The notes: a model not told the origin generated them from the sequence alone. 64,000 bases of DNA from Escarpia spicata (GCA_963995525.1 OZ023214.1:40149304-40213303); one strand, 5' to 3'; shown: positions 1 through 14,600, counted from the stretch's first letter. Program-made: numbers and translations.

Positions 1-2165
1 AAACAGACAGACAAAATAGACAGAGAACCGTATTGTTTGTACAATACAAATGTTATTACAGATCATTAGTGCTGACCATACGCAAAACACAATCAACAGT
101 TCCCGTCTATTATTCTAAGGCATTTGATCGTACGTACTTGTTGGAGCCATCGGAAGTATTGCACTCGGAAGTCACCAACGCATCTTCGACCTAGATGCAA
201 AATATGCATCACATCACAGTTATAAGACGTATGCGAGTTGCGCGTAGCATCTGTATCTTATTTTTACACCACGTCCTTTTATTTCCCCAGTTAACAAGAC
301 CGCACCGACAATAACGCCCCAAGTGGTATGGCTGTCTTATGAGTATTCTGATGCCGCTACTTCAGTTGCTTAACGTAGACGCTCACATCAAATATATGCG
401 GCCCCGAACGTAGTGCATGAAATGACGGTCTAGCGCACGTAGTTCCACAGGCTCCCGTGGATGAGCGCTGTCTACATGTTCCAATGTCCCAAAATGTGCT
501 TGGTGAGATGGCAACATGTGCGTGTGAAGCTATTATAGTGCGTCACAACGGGATCTCTCTGGTGGGAAAGTCGCCGTTGGTGGGTAGGCAATAAAGTACT
601 GTTATTAGTAAGGGAGGCCAGGGCAAAACGAACCACCACAGCAAAGTGAAGCAGGCTACGTTTAGTCTTTAGACTAGGAATTGGAGACATCTAGTGGAAA
701 GGTACATAACCGTCCAATCTGCAGTTTACCAGTAGGCTACCGGTTTGCCACTGCACAGCTAGATAGCACCAATTCCTAGTATAAATAAAGCATGTTTCAC
801 TTTGCCCCGGTAGTTCGCTTTGCCTCGGCCTCCCCCATTAACACGAGGAAATGGAGTGAAAAAAATGTATGAAATAAACCTCGGTAAAATACGTATCCTT
901 CCGCTCTAAAGAGAATATACAACGATCTACCTTGAGTGATGTTTAGTGTGCCACGATCTGTATAATTATATGTCGTAAAACTGGATGGCTACCAAAGGCT
1001 TACCGACAGACAAACTGACAGTTGAGCACCTACTTAATGCATTTATATTTGGACGGCAAACAGTAATACAGACTACGAGCCCGACGCCATTGTGTCTCTC
1101 TTGGTAACGAATCGCCGCAAAAAGTAATTACGTCATCTAATTCACTGTCACGTGATTCACTGTAAAATGTATTATCGCTTTGCAAGTATGGCTTCATCTA
1201 CAACTTCGAAGGCAGTCTGGTAGCATGGCAGTCTGGTAGCATCTCCACCCAAGTGCCGATGTCCACTCGCTTCTACTTATGTCAATTCCTTCCCATGGAC
1301 GTATGACTTCTGATCTAACTATTGGCAACATTTTTGTTCTAAAATCACATAGATAGTTATTTATTTATTTAATTGCGATATGTGCTTGTATGCGTTTTGG
1401 GGGAAGGTGTGCGTGTGTGCGTGTGTGCGTGTGTGCGTGTGTGCGTGTGTGCGTGTGTGCGTGTGCGCGTGTGCGCGTGTGTTTTACTTCGGATACATGG
1501 AAATAGTGAGTGGTGAACCACTCTTCTCCACCAGAGATTAAGATAAAATAATATTGTAATTGTGTTAACTACTGCCCCCGATTTGTTGTTCCATTCGGTG
1601 AAAGCTAGTTTCATTCCAGTCGTTCTCATTGATTTGTTTACGTCTCACGTTAACGATTTTGTAATGATTCATGTAACACTGGTTTCTCGGATCAATAAAC
1701 CAAACACCTTGTTTCACGTGGAATATATATTTCTCGTGGGCATAACATTGTGCCATCGACGTGGATTACGCATCACATTCCATGTTTGTTGATATTTGTG
1801 ACAATGAATAATAAAACAGCAAAGCGATATTTAATAACAAACGAATGCAGCACATTCAAATGATGACTGTGCAAATAGGCACGAGCGACCATGTTGTACA
1901 CATATCAGTTCGGTGTCTCTGTGTCGTAAGTCAACGGACGTTAGTTCATATCTAGGTATGAAGTAGCATGTATCCAAAAAGATTGACTGAATGCTCGTGT
2001 TGTTGTAGGCTTCGTTGCAAAGAGTTAGATTGCCGAAAGCTGTCGTATTTTAGAGCAGAAAGCGGTTGAAACATTTACAAACTTCTAGAAATTTGTCGTG
2101 TCACTCTTTTTGTGTGTATGTCCGTGAGTGTGCGAGTATGTAAATCGTTTTGGTTAATGCATACA
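1..2165. other. no gene seen; distal flank of the formin gene
   Basis: I see no convincing coding exon on either strand in this stretch. The short open frames have no recognisable protein character and no paired splice sites. The only structured part is a GTGC/GTGT microsatellite near 1.4 kb. The sequence is AT-rich and looks like ordinary intergenic DNA downstream of the minus-strand formin gene. Confidence 0.5.
1405..1482. repeat. GT/GC-rich microsatellite
   Basis: Alternating purine-pyrimidine repeat built from GTGTGC and GTGCGC units. It produces long artificial His/Thr/Arg-type reading frames on the minus strand that should be ignored. Confidence 0.9.
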
Positions 2166-2171
2166 TTTATT
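2166..2171 (-). other. candidate polyadenylation signal of the formin gene
   Basis: The minus strand reads AATAAA here, about 340 nt past the formin stop codon. This is a plausible 3' UTR length. No transcript evidence is available, so this is position plus motif only. Confidence 0.35.
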
Positions 2172-2513
2172 TAGAGATCAACATGTATATCATCCACACC
2201 TTGGACGATACTTGTTTTTTATATAGGGTATGATAATGTCGTACATAATATCGCAGGCAGTACGATATAGTGATATGCGGCAGTGTTGGACGCATAATGT
2301 GATGTTGAACAGAGCAAGTGCCATCTCGGGTGCACGTAACGTGTTCAACGACGGTCATCTTTGTCCTCTTGCAATAATGTACATTTGAAAAGGATATGCC
2401 ATGCAAGTAACACAATATCGTAACTAGACAGGGGACAATTGTGGGAATTAATTGGAGAGGCTTCTGGATCCAAAAGTCGCCATTGGTGTAAGCCTAATGA
2501 CGACTTGGCCAAT

Positions 2514-3440
2514 CTACGTTCGTTTCTGTGTTACGATATTTCCTCCCCGCAATTTCCTGAGAGTCTCGCGATAGTCTCTGCCGGCTAACGCCGCCTGGTC
2601 GGTGCTGAGCGCGTCGTCTTTACGTGAGTAGCCACCTGAAGTGTACCGCGAAAACCGTCTGCCGTCGATGCCAATGCACGTTGGCTTTGTACTGCCGTCT
2701 ATCGATGAGAATGATGGCACTGTCGTTTGGCGCTCCCATCGCCCACGCAGAGCAGCCAGTGGTGTCGTCTGCTTTTTATATTGTTCTGGGGTCGGCGATA
2801 ACTGGTTAGCGTCGCCGCGAGTTTGTAGACTATCATGACTTGCTAGCAGATTGTCCGCGCTCATGTTTCTCCGGCCCCGCAGCATGAAGTGCGGTCGACT
2901 TGATGTCTTGTCCACAGTTCCATCGGCTGTCGATTCTTGCCGGGGGTCTTCATCTAGGTTCAGTCGGCTGCGTCGACGGCGTTGGATGCGCTCGTGGATA
3001 GGGTTCGTTTCTCCCGGTTTGACCCTTCGAGCAAGCGCCTCGTTCGAGTCACTGGTGATACTGATGCGCGCCTGTCTACGTCTCTCTATCCGTTCAGCCA
3101 GCGACTCTCCTGCGGTGCTGCGCGCCAAGGCGGAGTCCGTACCATCGAAGACGTTGTCGTCAGACTTCTGCTCGGCGGGGTAGGACGCCGACAACGGGCG
3201 CCTCTTGCGCAGCAGGGACTGGCTTGGCACGGTCGGGGTTGTGGGAGAGGGAGGTGCACCAGTGTCTGTGGTTATTCCCGCCACGTCGAGGCCGCCGATT
3301 GACTGACTGCGTAGGATCCTCCTGAAGGTCTGAGGAGATACTTGCTCTGAACGGCGCCGAAGTTGCGTGAACTTGTTCTTCAGGTTAGATTTGTCGTCGT
3401 CTGCGATGGAGTGACGGCGTTTTGCCGCATTCAGGCGTTC
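2514..3440 (-). CDS. formin exon 15: C-terminal tail and stop
   Basis: This 927-nt last exon has acceptor tttttgcag and TAG at 2514-2516. It starts [19 protein letters not shown], directly continuing the ERLK-x-A segment seen after FH2 in FMN proteins. The rest (308 residues) is basic and Ser-rich with no recognisable fold. Several sites have the form RRxS or RxxS (RRHS, RRRS, RRNMS, RKRRPLS), typical of basophilic-kinase targets. No Dia-type DAD is evident. Plus-strand open frames here are shadows. Confidence 0.85.
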   Translation of the reverse strand, partial: ERLNAAKRRHSIADDDKSNLKNKFTQLRRRSEQVSPQTFRRILRSQSIGGLDVAGITTDTGAPPSPTTPTVPSQSLLRKRRPLSASYPAEQKSDDNVFDGTDSALARSTAGESLAERIERRRQARISITSDSNEALARRVKPGETNPIHERIQRRRRSRLNLDEDPRQESTADGTVDKTSSRPHFMLRGRRNMSADNLLASHDSLQTRGDANQLSPTPEQYKKQTTPLAALRGRWERQTTVPSFSSIDGSTKPTCIGIDGRRFSRYTSGGYSRKDDALSTDQAALAGRDYRETLRKLRGGNIVTQKRT

Positions 3441-6400
3441 CTGCAAAAAGGAAGTTCTTATATATCACGGTGTCAAGTCCTTAGAACACTTCAAAGCATG
3501 TTACCCTTCGCCTTCACAAGTTCAGATTTACTTTTTCGAATATCATCTCGACGTCTCTTAGTAAGATAATCAACCATGTTGCATGAAATATTCACTTCTG
3601 TTTCGTGATATTATTTATTCAGTTGAATGAACTGAGACGAGAAAATTAAATTGCCGAAGCCTCGAACAGTTTAAAGAGGATTTAAACTAACATTTTCACC
3701 ATTCGATGCGATGTTCTAACTACGTAACTAACCGTATTACGCTACCGCATCCCAAGACCCGCAAATAAACATAGGAATAGCCGATGACGTTTATCATTAT
3801 AGTTACAGTAAGATGAATGTAAAGCTGACATATCAAGTAAATATAGTCACACAATTTATTATTAATGTCAAGCTTTTAATATTCTTCCACAATTTGATAA
3901 TTTCGCTTGGTATATTTCTTACTCGTTTCGGTAAAAACCAATAATGTGTTTGATACCAAGCACGCCATGCTAACTGGTTTATGCAGATGACACTGTTAGT
4001 CTTAATAAAATCATTGTAATTTAATTAAGTTATTGTAAAATGACTCCAACTGACATTTGGCGACATATACTATAACGAATCTACGATGGTGCTGCACGGG
4101 TCTCACTTTTCTCTTCTCCTCGACCTTCTCGAACATCTCCTTGGCCACCCTCTTCTGCTCCCTCTCCCACTCGAGCTTATAGTCCTCGAGGAAGGCGCCC
4201 CAGTTGCCAAAGAAAGTCTCCGGCGTGATCTTTTCGGTGGCGTCCTTGAAGGCGAAGTGCGTGAGCAGCTCCTTGAACTGAGTCTTCGTCTCTGCGAACG
4301 TCGTCTTCTGTCGCTTCAGCATATCGTCGGCTGAAACAGACCACAGGCCATGTCAACACCTCTTTGTTGGAGTCGTCACAATTCGTGTGTTCCGAGGAAT
4401 GCCAGTTCTGAGAAAGAAAGGCGTAGTGCAATAGACGATTGTCTGACACCAGCAGACGGAGTACTTTAAAATACTAGAGAAAGGCATAGTTTGTGAAAGT
4501 AACTGGGTAGGACGAATTACACAAAAAACGATAAACGAAGAATGGAGGAGCTGGGGGAGGAGGTTGCTTAGTTATTAAAGATAGTTTCGGGAGAAAGCTG
4601 GCGAGAAGTTCGTTATTGTGGGGTTGAGTGGAGTGACTAAAAGGGGAACAAGTAACGAAGATAGTAGATGCCCACAGAATGGAGGGTAGATGGAGAGAGA
4701 CCATGACTGATATGAGAGGACTGTGTGTGAAGAGAGTTTCCGTGATTGGGCGTGATGAACGATAGTCGAGAGCGAGATGTAGGGATCGAAGATGGCAGTG
4801 TAAGACCAGGGACGAAAGAAGAAAACAAAACTCGAGCCAAGTATGGAATTTAGCCTCACCGCAGACGTGAGGGACATAGAGGAGAACCGCATGTACCTGA
4901 CTCGAAGAAGTCGTCCATCTGGTCCTTGAACGGTTGCAGCAGCCCGTGCTCCGTGTCACGACTGACCAGCTTCGCCTGCGAGAGAACCACAACAAACATT
5001 CGTTTACTTTTACAGTATTGTAATACTATGGACTTTTAATGGATGGCATGTTACAGGTTATGATAGCATATCATGAATTATGCATGATGGGAAATTGTGC
5101 GGTCCGCGTCCATAGCGACCAGTTGGTGTTTCCATTATACGCATCATTTCACATTAATGTAGGAATGAGGTATGAAAAGCAGGTGGTGCGATAGATGTTT
5201 ATAAATAAATGTAATGTTGTGAAAATCAGAGCCCAGAGTCATCCATACTTCAATTTGTAGAGTAGGTATTCATAACTTTAACGTGGAGACGAAATTGGTC
5301 GGCCGGGGCCGAAGCATAGATGAGCCTTTTCCATATGGGTCGATCGTTCATCAGGAATGGAAAGTCTGTTTCTTCAATATCAGATCAGCTTCATGTATGT
5401 TTTCTTCTGTTTCCCTCTGTTTGTCTTGCCATGTGTGAGTGGTCACAGGATGATTGTTGACACTGGTTCTACAGTATTACGATAGTAATGGCCTGCTAGG
5501 TATAGGCGCCTCCTGCGAATCTTGTGTGTGAGTTTGTTTACATTTATAGCTCTTCATTTGTAAGCCGTTTGCTCCAGTGGACATTTAGGCACTCTCTTAA
5601 CATTCTGATGTAACTTCTAGTTCTTTTGTGAGGGTCCAGGTATCTGCTCCGAATAACAAAATACTTTCAACGGTGGCACTGAAGATTGACAATTTAAGGG
5701 TTCTTCTTATGTTTGCCTTCCGTACATGGTCTAGCTTGTTACATGCTTGCCAGGTTAGGGCAATGAGTTGGTGAACGTCTTTGCTTGCACTGCTTACCCA
5801 GGAACCTAGATACCGGAAATCGTCTACTTCCTCAAATACGTCACCACTAGCCTTCTTTATTATTTTACATTCATCCTTTATGTTTATGGTGGTTACCTTG
5901 GTTTTATTCACATTTATAGCCAATCCAATATTTCTTGCATTGCTCTCGACATTTTCCAGTAATCTCTGTGCAGACTTGATGTTATCACTTATCAGGATTA
6001 TATCATCAGCAAATGCAAGATCTGTGATTTCTTGCATTGGAAACCGCCCACTTCTCCGTTTTCTGATGGTAAAGCCAAGACCAGATTCGTTTGTTGATTG
6101 TCGCATGACATAGTCCAATATTATAGTAACGATGTATGGAGCTAACGTATCACTCTGTAAAATACCGGCCTTAATGTCAACGAACTCGGTTTTCTCCGTC
6201 AGTTGAAATAACGGTTGCTGTGAACATTTGGCCACGGTGAACAGAATCGAATGCTTTTTTGAAATCTGTAAATGTCAGTACTACAGGCAAGTTGTTGACA
6301 TCTGCTTCTTCGACAATTCTGCGCAGAGCTAATATGTTGCCAGTTGTAGATCGACCTTTGCGAAAGTCATTTTGATTCGATCTCAGAAGAGGTTCAATGG

Positions 6401-9400
6401 CATGTTTGCATCTGTTTAGTAAGAGAGGATAATAAATCTTAGCTGCTATTGGTGTCAAACTGGTACCTCGATAGTTTGTTGCTAGTGCGAGATTTCCTTT
6501 CTTTGGAAGGGGTACTATCCCACTTTTTGAGAACGCATCAGGGATTACAAGATTATTGAAGATATGATTACAAAGTTCCAGTAGTGTTGATTTGAATTAA
6601 TCCAACTTCCAGACTTCCGGTGGAATTCCATCTAGTCCAGTTGTTTTTCCACATTTCAGTTTCTTGAGCACTTCATCCAATTCGATTAAAGTGAAATTTC
6701 CAGGGCTAATATCCAAATCATTGTAAATCACTCTCTCTATGGTTTGTTATGTGTTGTCTGTTGAAGGTGTTTGGCCAAGAAGGTTCTCAATTTGGTTTTT
6801 CCACTGACTTTTTCTTTATTATGGAGACTTCCCATCTATTCTATCCTTAGATGCTAATTTATGGCCAGTTACATGATTTATAACTTTCCATGCTTGCCGA
6901 TAGTCACCTTGACTATGTGACAGTTCACATTCCTGAGAATGTTGGTAGCCGCTTTGGGATTGTCATCAGTAACATCCCTTTCCTGAGACTTTGAGGAGGT
7001 TACGTTATAATTGGTTGCACCTGTCACCTGTGTCCCATTGCTGCAATCACCTTCGGTATCAGGGGCTTTAACCCTGGTGCTTGTGATTGTGATCAACATG
7101 TTCTTTCGTTAGCTGTTGTTTCCGTACCCGCGCCACTGGCTGACTGGATTGTGGTTGTCGTTGGCCAATGAATTTGACACTTCCGCCTTTAGATGAAATT
7201 TCCTCCACCAATTTTCCCTCTACTCCACTCAAGCTGCCTGAGTTGGCCAGATTATTTACCGCCACCCGGGCTCAGCGTCTATGGTTTTGAAGTCAGGGTG
7301 TTCCTTCTCCTAGACCCACTGCCTGCCAAGGCTAATGAGCTGGGTCTACCCAGATTTGGAATCAGGTGTCCTTCTCCTAGATCCCTAGCATACTAGCCTG
7401 GGGCCGTAAGGTGCTCAGTTACCTTGGTGTACCACAAGGTTGTCATGCTAGAGTCGTGTCTAAGGAGAGGCTATGTACCAGTAGGGGAGGCTTGCTTGTT
7501 TGCTCGTGTCCCTTTTCACCCCTGTGAAAGGGCTAGCTGGCGGTCGCAGCTGAAAGTGAGAGTGTCAAGCGCATGCACTACAAATTACTCACTGCACTCC
7601 GACACTAGACAAATCACACAGACCTGTGTTACTACCACACTACAATAACATCCCCCCGAAAAAAGCACACACGAAAGAACTCTATGTTAGTCATAATAAT
7701 AGTTTTCATCCTGTGCCAAGTGGAAAATTGAACTATTAGGTACGAACCTTTTTCCGGTGTGTTTGGACTTGCTGTTTTAGTTGACTTAGCTGGCCGTCCA
7801 ACTCAGTCAATGAAATTTGCGATGCTTGCTGCATGGAGGCCGGGGGTGGAAGTCGCAGCTGAGCCTCGTTCTTGCCTACGTTCTGGTCATGCTCCCGGCA
7901 ATAAACGCGCACTATATATTGCATCAGATTGGTTGAGTTGTCCTGCAAGAAACAAACACGTTAAAGTGAATATGATTACGCTTGTTCTCATTCATCACCA
8001 AGTACGTTTTGCATCATAAAAACGGGTCGGTCTGCTAAAGAGGTTGAGTCATAAAGTTGTCTCAAAGAAGCAGCGAAGAAATGTTTTCTTAGCAAATTCG
8101 CACACACGGATTTCAATTATTGTGATCAATAACGCCATGGTAGATGGAGCGTAGGGAAAAATAGCCAAATGTAAGAAAACGATTTACTCCACAGAAACTA
8201 TCAAACTATTAAATTAGCGATTTTATTGTAAATTTCTGAAACGATGCCTTAGGGTTAAAGAGAATAAGAAGGGTATTAAATTAACGATTTTATTGTAACT
8301 TTCTGAAGCGTTAGTTTAGGGTTATTGACACAACATAATGTATGCTATTCAGAAGAACTAAGCAGCAAGAACCACTACCTTAGTTTAATATAACAGCTAC
8401 AAGTAGTCTACCTGTGAATGGCTGTGACAGGTGAAAATATATAATTAACACTACGATTGTCTCTGACAACTCATGACACACAGATTCCTTTCCGCATCTT
8501 GCCCGGACGTTTGCTTCTATGCACATTTACCATTGACTTGACGTCTTTGAGTCTGGCAAGTATCCGCAGATCGAAGCCATCAGCCTGACCTCGTTGCGTG
8601 CCTCCGTTCATGTAGTTGCCAAAAGCCAGCACTAACTCCAACGTGCTACGGATGCTCTCGCTGAAAGCCAGAAAAAACAACGTAATTTGCGTCTCCTTGA
8701 AATGCGTGGACAATGGAACTATAATGGATTAATTACACTTAGAGGGGCGTCCCATGGTCAAACATGATGTCCTCGCGCATTACAAAGCAGTGACAGTGTG
8801 ACCCTTAAAACGTTACTGTTTTCCGCATGTAACAAAAGGTTCCACAAACGTCATTGCATCTTTGAAATCGAACCAGCGTCTATGTATACAAAAAGAGCCG
8901 ACATGTAAAGTGCTACGGGTTTTTATTTATGAGAAATTACGAATTTGTATACCACAAATCCCGTAGTCTGCTCTGCGTATAGCCACATGTTATGCATGAT
9001 ATATTAACATGATTCTTAATACGTTTTTGGTGTTATTAAGTTAAATTACAAAGTGTTAAGGGATTAGTTGTCTTATTGTAGAACGTTGTTCACGACAATG
9101 CCAACGTTACACTTACTTGTTCTTAATCCCTGTACACGTCATCCCAAGTGCGTCCATCTGCTGGTCTGTAAAGAATAAGGACGGGACATAGTAAACATAA
9201 TGGAAATTAGCCGCCTAAAGTGCAAATGTATGCATCCAACCTTACTCAACAACATGCTGGTGTTCATATTCGTTATTTCACATGATACTGTACTGCCATT
9301 TTGTTTATATTCATGTATACATTGGCACGATCATCGGAACATACAATCGAATGAGAGAACATATAAAGGTTTGTATTTTCAAAATTGAACGGTACATTAA

Positions 9401-11558
9401 TCCAGCTGCGGCGTAGTGCAAGGCTATTGGCTAACAGTAGTACTGAGCATGCAATGTAGTTTCCATCTGATACTTACTAATGTTGAAGAGGGTCTCATTG
9501 AATCTCTTGCGCAGTATGAGGCACTCCATTCGCTCAGCGAAGTGCGACATCTGTGATAGTTCGTAGAGGAACTGTTCAGGATGATCGAGTGCTCCTGGAT
9601 CCACAAGATAACTCGTCGATAAGACAAACACATTAAACGTTTACACAAGAAAAGAAAGCAGAAATCAAGGACCACCAATTGGGTTACGATGCTGTATATA
9701 ATACATGCATATACTCTTTAAAACAACATTTCCTTTTGCCGACTACGGAGGTGTATATATATATCACGTATGTCAAATATACCAACACAAGTTTTACCTC
9801 AGTGCAGATACCGCTGTCATACAGAATATATCATACACTCGTGATAATCATCGTATACGTATATGTATAAATATATATTTCGAAATTTATGTTTCACAAG
9901 AAAACGGCATATAACGTGCCATGTGACCATCATGCAACACAATTACTTTTTTATATACTGTTATATTGTTGTTGTTGCAAAATAAATTTGATTTGATTAA
10001 AAAAATCATTAGTGTAATTCTGCACTTTTTGTGAATACATTGTACCAGATATTGGGAAAACGTAAACTTACAAAAAGCTGGCGTTCACCTTTATAAGAAT
10101 CTGTGATTGTCTATCAAAACTTAGAAAAACTACACAGATATAGAACAATGGAAACATGTTTTTTTATTAATGCATAACCGTCATCATTCCAAATACTGTC
10201 ATCATTTGACTGATAGCTGGCCGTATACTAGAGAACGGTATTTCTTACCAGCTTCGTTCAACTCGATGTGGGCAACTATCTTGTCCAGTTCCTTCTTCGT
10301 TGCCCGGATCTCGTACAGTCCGTACAGACTGTCAATGTCCAGCTTGTGGAAGTCCATCTTGTAGATGGCGTGCCGGATGTCCTCCATCTCGCAATGCAGG
10401 CTGCGTAGTTTAATGGCGACAGCACGTGACCGGTTGTCGTCCAACAGTTTGACAGTCTGTCAAAACAGTAAGGGTCGCAAGTGCTAGCTTAGTTATGCTC
10501 AACTGGATACAAATTAATAACGGGCACTTTCAATATCAACATCCCGATATTCCATGCAAATGGCTAAAAGGAATAATAGCAATTGGGGGAGAATAATCGG
10601 AAGATAACTACTACAATATTACAATAGCACCACTAAAACGAGTCGTTGACAGTGATTGTGATGGTATAGCAAAATAAATATACAAAACGAAGGTTTAAAT
10701 ACCATGCAGTGTAGAACAGTGAAGCTGAACATTCCCACGTCAATAGCTTTGCTACCTTAACTTATATTTATTTACGTACTCTCTATATGTAGCTGTTTCG
10801 TTTTACAATACTATATCCGTTGTATTTGCATGATGTGACCGGCAGCTAACAGTTATGACTGCTAATGCAGATTGAAGGAACGTTCGCATTGCTGTTAAGG
10901 CGATACATGACAGATGAATTACGATTCGCTCACCTTCATTTTTGCGATTTTCTTCTGCGCCGTAATGGAGTCATGAAGAGATTGAGCCTTTGGGTTTAGT
11001 TTATCATTGGATCGACCGAACAGTCTGCAAATAGGAATGGTATTTGATCAAACAACTAGCCACACATATAAATGTAAAGTTACATTTTCTTAGGAATAAA
11101 ATATTCAGACATAGTATATATGCATAGCGTGCGCTGTTTAAGTTTTATTTGATGTTCTCACCTTTCAAATTCATCTACGTCGAAGTTGGGTTCCACCGCT
11201 TCGTGCCAAAACGTCTTATGGTTACGCCGACCTGGATGTGTAATAAAGCGTGTTATTAAAGACAATCTATGAAATGTGTGATTACCAAAAATACTGACAT
11301 CACGAAGCACGTTTAATCACATGTTAGCAGTACGCACGGTTAATTAAAAGAAAACACAGTCGTATTATGTTATCTCTTCCTTCCCACCTTCACTTTTTAC
11401 GACCTATACATATATCTGTACATATGCAATCTGTGTTATCGATAACCCATACTGGATTATGTTTGTCATGGTCTTGATCTGTGTTGCCCGGTCGCACACA
11501 CGCACACCAAGCATGCGCACGACACACACAATAACAACAATATACACACACACGCACG

Positions 11559-11652
<94 letters not shown>

Positions 11653-14600
11653 AAAATATCCGCTTTCATCTATCTTTTTGCAAGTGCGTATGCGTTAAAG
11701 CAATACTCAATATTAGTACACAAACTTGCGCCGCACCGCACCGCACCTTTGGAGTTCTCGACAACGATGCGAGTCCAGAAGAGCGGGCGCATCTTCACGC
11801 GAGGCTTCACGGCCGGCTTGCTTGGTTGCACAGCCCGAGGCTGTGTTGAGTGGAGCGAGGAGGGAGGAGGGGGCGGGGCAGGCACGTCAGACGGCGGCGG
11901 GGGCGGGGCTGGCGGGGCTGGCGGGGCTGGCGGGGCGGGCGCTGGTGTCGGAGGCTCGGGGGTCGGCATTACCTCGGCCATCAGTGGACTGCTGATGGCG
12001 ACATCTGCGACTATTAATAAACAATTTAATAAACAAAGGGATTATTAAAACATTAAACAAGATTTTAATGGTCTTTAAACCTCCTAATTAAAATCATGCC
12101 ATATCGAGTGACATCAACCGTTAGAGCCAAAAGGACTTAATGTCAAATTTGAAAGCGTTTCTTGTAGTCAAAATACTGATTAAAGATGTGCTTTGTGCGA
12201 TCTTAAATGTTATCATTTCACGGATCGATATTGATAGGCCATTCCAAATAGGTATGGAGAGCATATGGTTTGAGACAGATCCATGGAGATAATTGAACGA
12301 TTTTTTTCTACAAAACGCTTGTTAACGTGAGTTGATTCTGTTGCTAGTTCCGTTAACATTAAAAGGCAAAGTTACGTCACCATTAGAAAGGGAATATGAG
12401 ATTGCCTTCAGAAATGTATACTATAGCACAATCATGAAATATAACAGGTAATTTAAAAAGTGAAAATATCGTATAATACACATGGAGGAACATTAGTTTT
12501 TATCTTTATGATGCGCACGTCATCAAATAAGTCACGATTATCTTTAATGGATATGACACCATTTAGTCTAAGAAGAAGTTGACGAAGAAGACGGAAGGCG
12601 ATCAGAAAAAAAGACGCTGCTCTTACATGTAGTGTCTACATCTGTCTGCGTGGACACTTCGGCCGACGTCGACGTCGCCGCTTCTTTCACCACCGCCGCC
12701 TCCTTCACCGCTGCCTCCTTCACCGTCGCTTCCTTCACCTCCGTCTTACCCCGGGAGGCTTCGTCCAGCACCTCAGTGATGTGCCGCAGCGAGTCGATCC
12801 TCTGCATCAACTCCATGATATGGTCCTCGTAGTTGTTCACCATACTCAGGTGTTTCTCTTGCATCCGGCGAATCTGTCGCATAAAGCCTCGTTTTGACCG
12901 CGACATCCGGTACATTAGTCGCCATTTTGTTTTGCGTGCGTTGAGCGGAATTTAATTAGAATTCAGAACTCATACTCATAATCTAATTATTAATGTTATT
13001 CAAGGGTAAGCAATATTCAAAAGGTAGATATTCAAATGTGACGGCGATGCGATACTATAAGTTTACTGCTGAACTGACGCTGATATGGCGTGAATTCCGT
13101 ACAGTTTATTTCACGACAGATAAGGCTCAAGTTTTCTTAACTCTAGGAATAGGGAGTATATTATTAGATCCAGACGATCGAAGCTGTCTGTGTTTTCTTG
13201 CTTAAGTATTGTATTGATTGCACGTAAATATGCAGATTGCTTGGATAAACGTGAATTATATGTAACTGAACATATCTTGAAAATAATGCGATGTTCGACC
13301 ATAATAAATGACGGTTGCACTCACCTCTTCCAGCAGTTGTTTCTCGTTGTCGGAGAAACTACAACTCTGTTCCGCGAGGTTCTCGACCGACCGTGCCATG
13401 GCGGCCACAGACTCATTCCCTGACGGCTGCCGTCGCCCCACATCGAAGTAGATATTGTCAAGATCCAACGCCGGCATCTCTACTCCATCGTACCGACACG
13501 TCGACATCGCCAGGTCATCAACGACTGGCTTACACTCCGGGACGGCACCGCTCGGATCAGCAATGGTGCCCTTATGCACCTTGGTGTCTTCACACTGTGG
13601 TTCACTAACATCTGTCCGCGATGAAGACAAGTTCGCGTCCGCTTTATCCGCGTCCAACGACGGCAGCCCTGTGAGGATAATCTCGTCGGTAGAGAGACTG
13701 AAGTTTTTGGTGGGATGTCGGCCGTTGATGGCGTTCAGAGACCCGGTCAGCTCGGAGTGCTGTTGGGAGCCTCCGCCCGAGAGATGATGGTGACGATCTG
13801 ATTCGTACTCGCCTTTCTTGAAGAACAACGTCACCGTGTTGTCTGACGGCACCTCCATCCGCGACCGCAGGCGCTCCTTGATGCCGTCAGTGAAGTGCGG
13901 GTCCTCAGCCATTTGCTGCGGGAGAATATGTAAATTCAATCGTATTTTTCGGCGATACAATATGAGTAATTATGCGACTAAACGTGTGCATTATTAATAC
14001 TTTTACATGGAAGATGTTTTGCTTTTTAAGTGTGGAAACAAACATTATAATATTATATGAGAAAGCTTGGTGAACTATAACTGCGTCGAAAGTTAGACGC
14101 AAGGATAGTAATAATTAGGCCGGTGTTTTAAATAGTGCTATTTGAATGAGAGAGTGTGTATGTGTAACGAATGAGAGAGCGATTGGAGTTGTTGTTGTTG
14201 TTGTGTACATGTGTGTATGTGTGTATGTGTGTGTGCCTGCGTGTGTGTGTGTGTGGTGTGAGTGTGTATGTGCGTGCGTGTGTGCGCGTGCGTGTGTGCG
14301 TGCGAGTGTATATGTGCGTGTGTGCGCGTGCGTGTGTGCGTATATGCGCGCGTACGTGTATGTATCGTACGTGCGCTCATGCACGTGTTCATGTGTGCGT
14401 GCGTGCGGCCCACCTGTAGATCCAGCATCTCGATGAGCCGTCGCCGTGGGATGTGACTTGAGCTGGTCGTCACGAGTCGCTTGGCGTCTCTCACGACGGT
14501 GTCGTCGGCCCACCTGTACATGTGCATGCCGTCGTCGAAGGTCGAGTCTCCCACCACACTCACGATGTGACGCGCATCTAGAAGCTTCTGCGCGAAGGCC

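Noticed and set aside
2624..3302. Plus-strand frames opposite the last formin exon
   Set aside because: Shadows of the minus-strand exon, which has the acceptor, phase and family match.
11404..11669. Cys/Val polymer frames
   Set aside because: Artefact of the (CA)n microsatellite.
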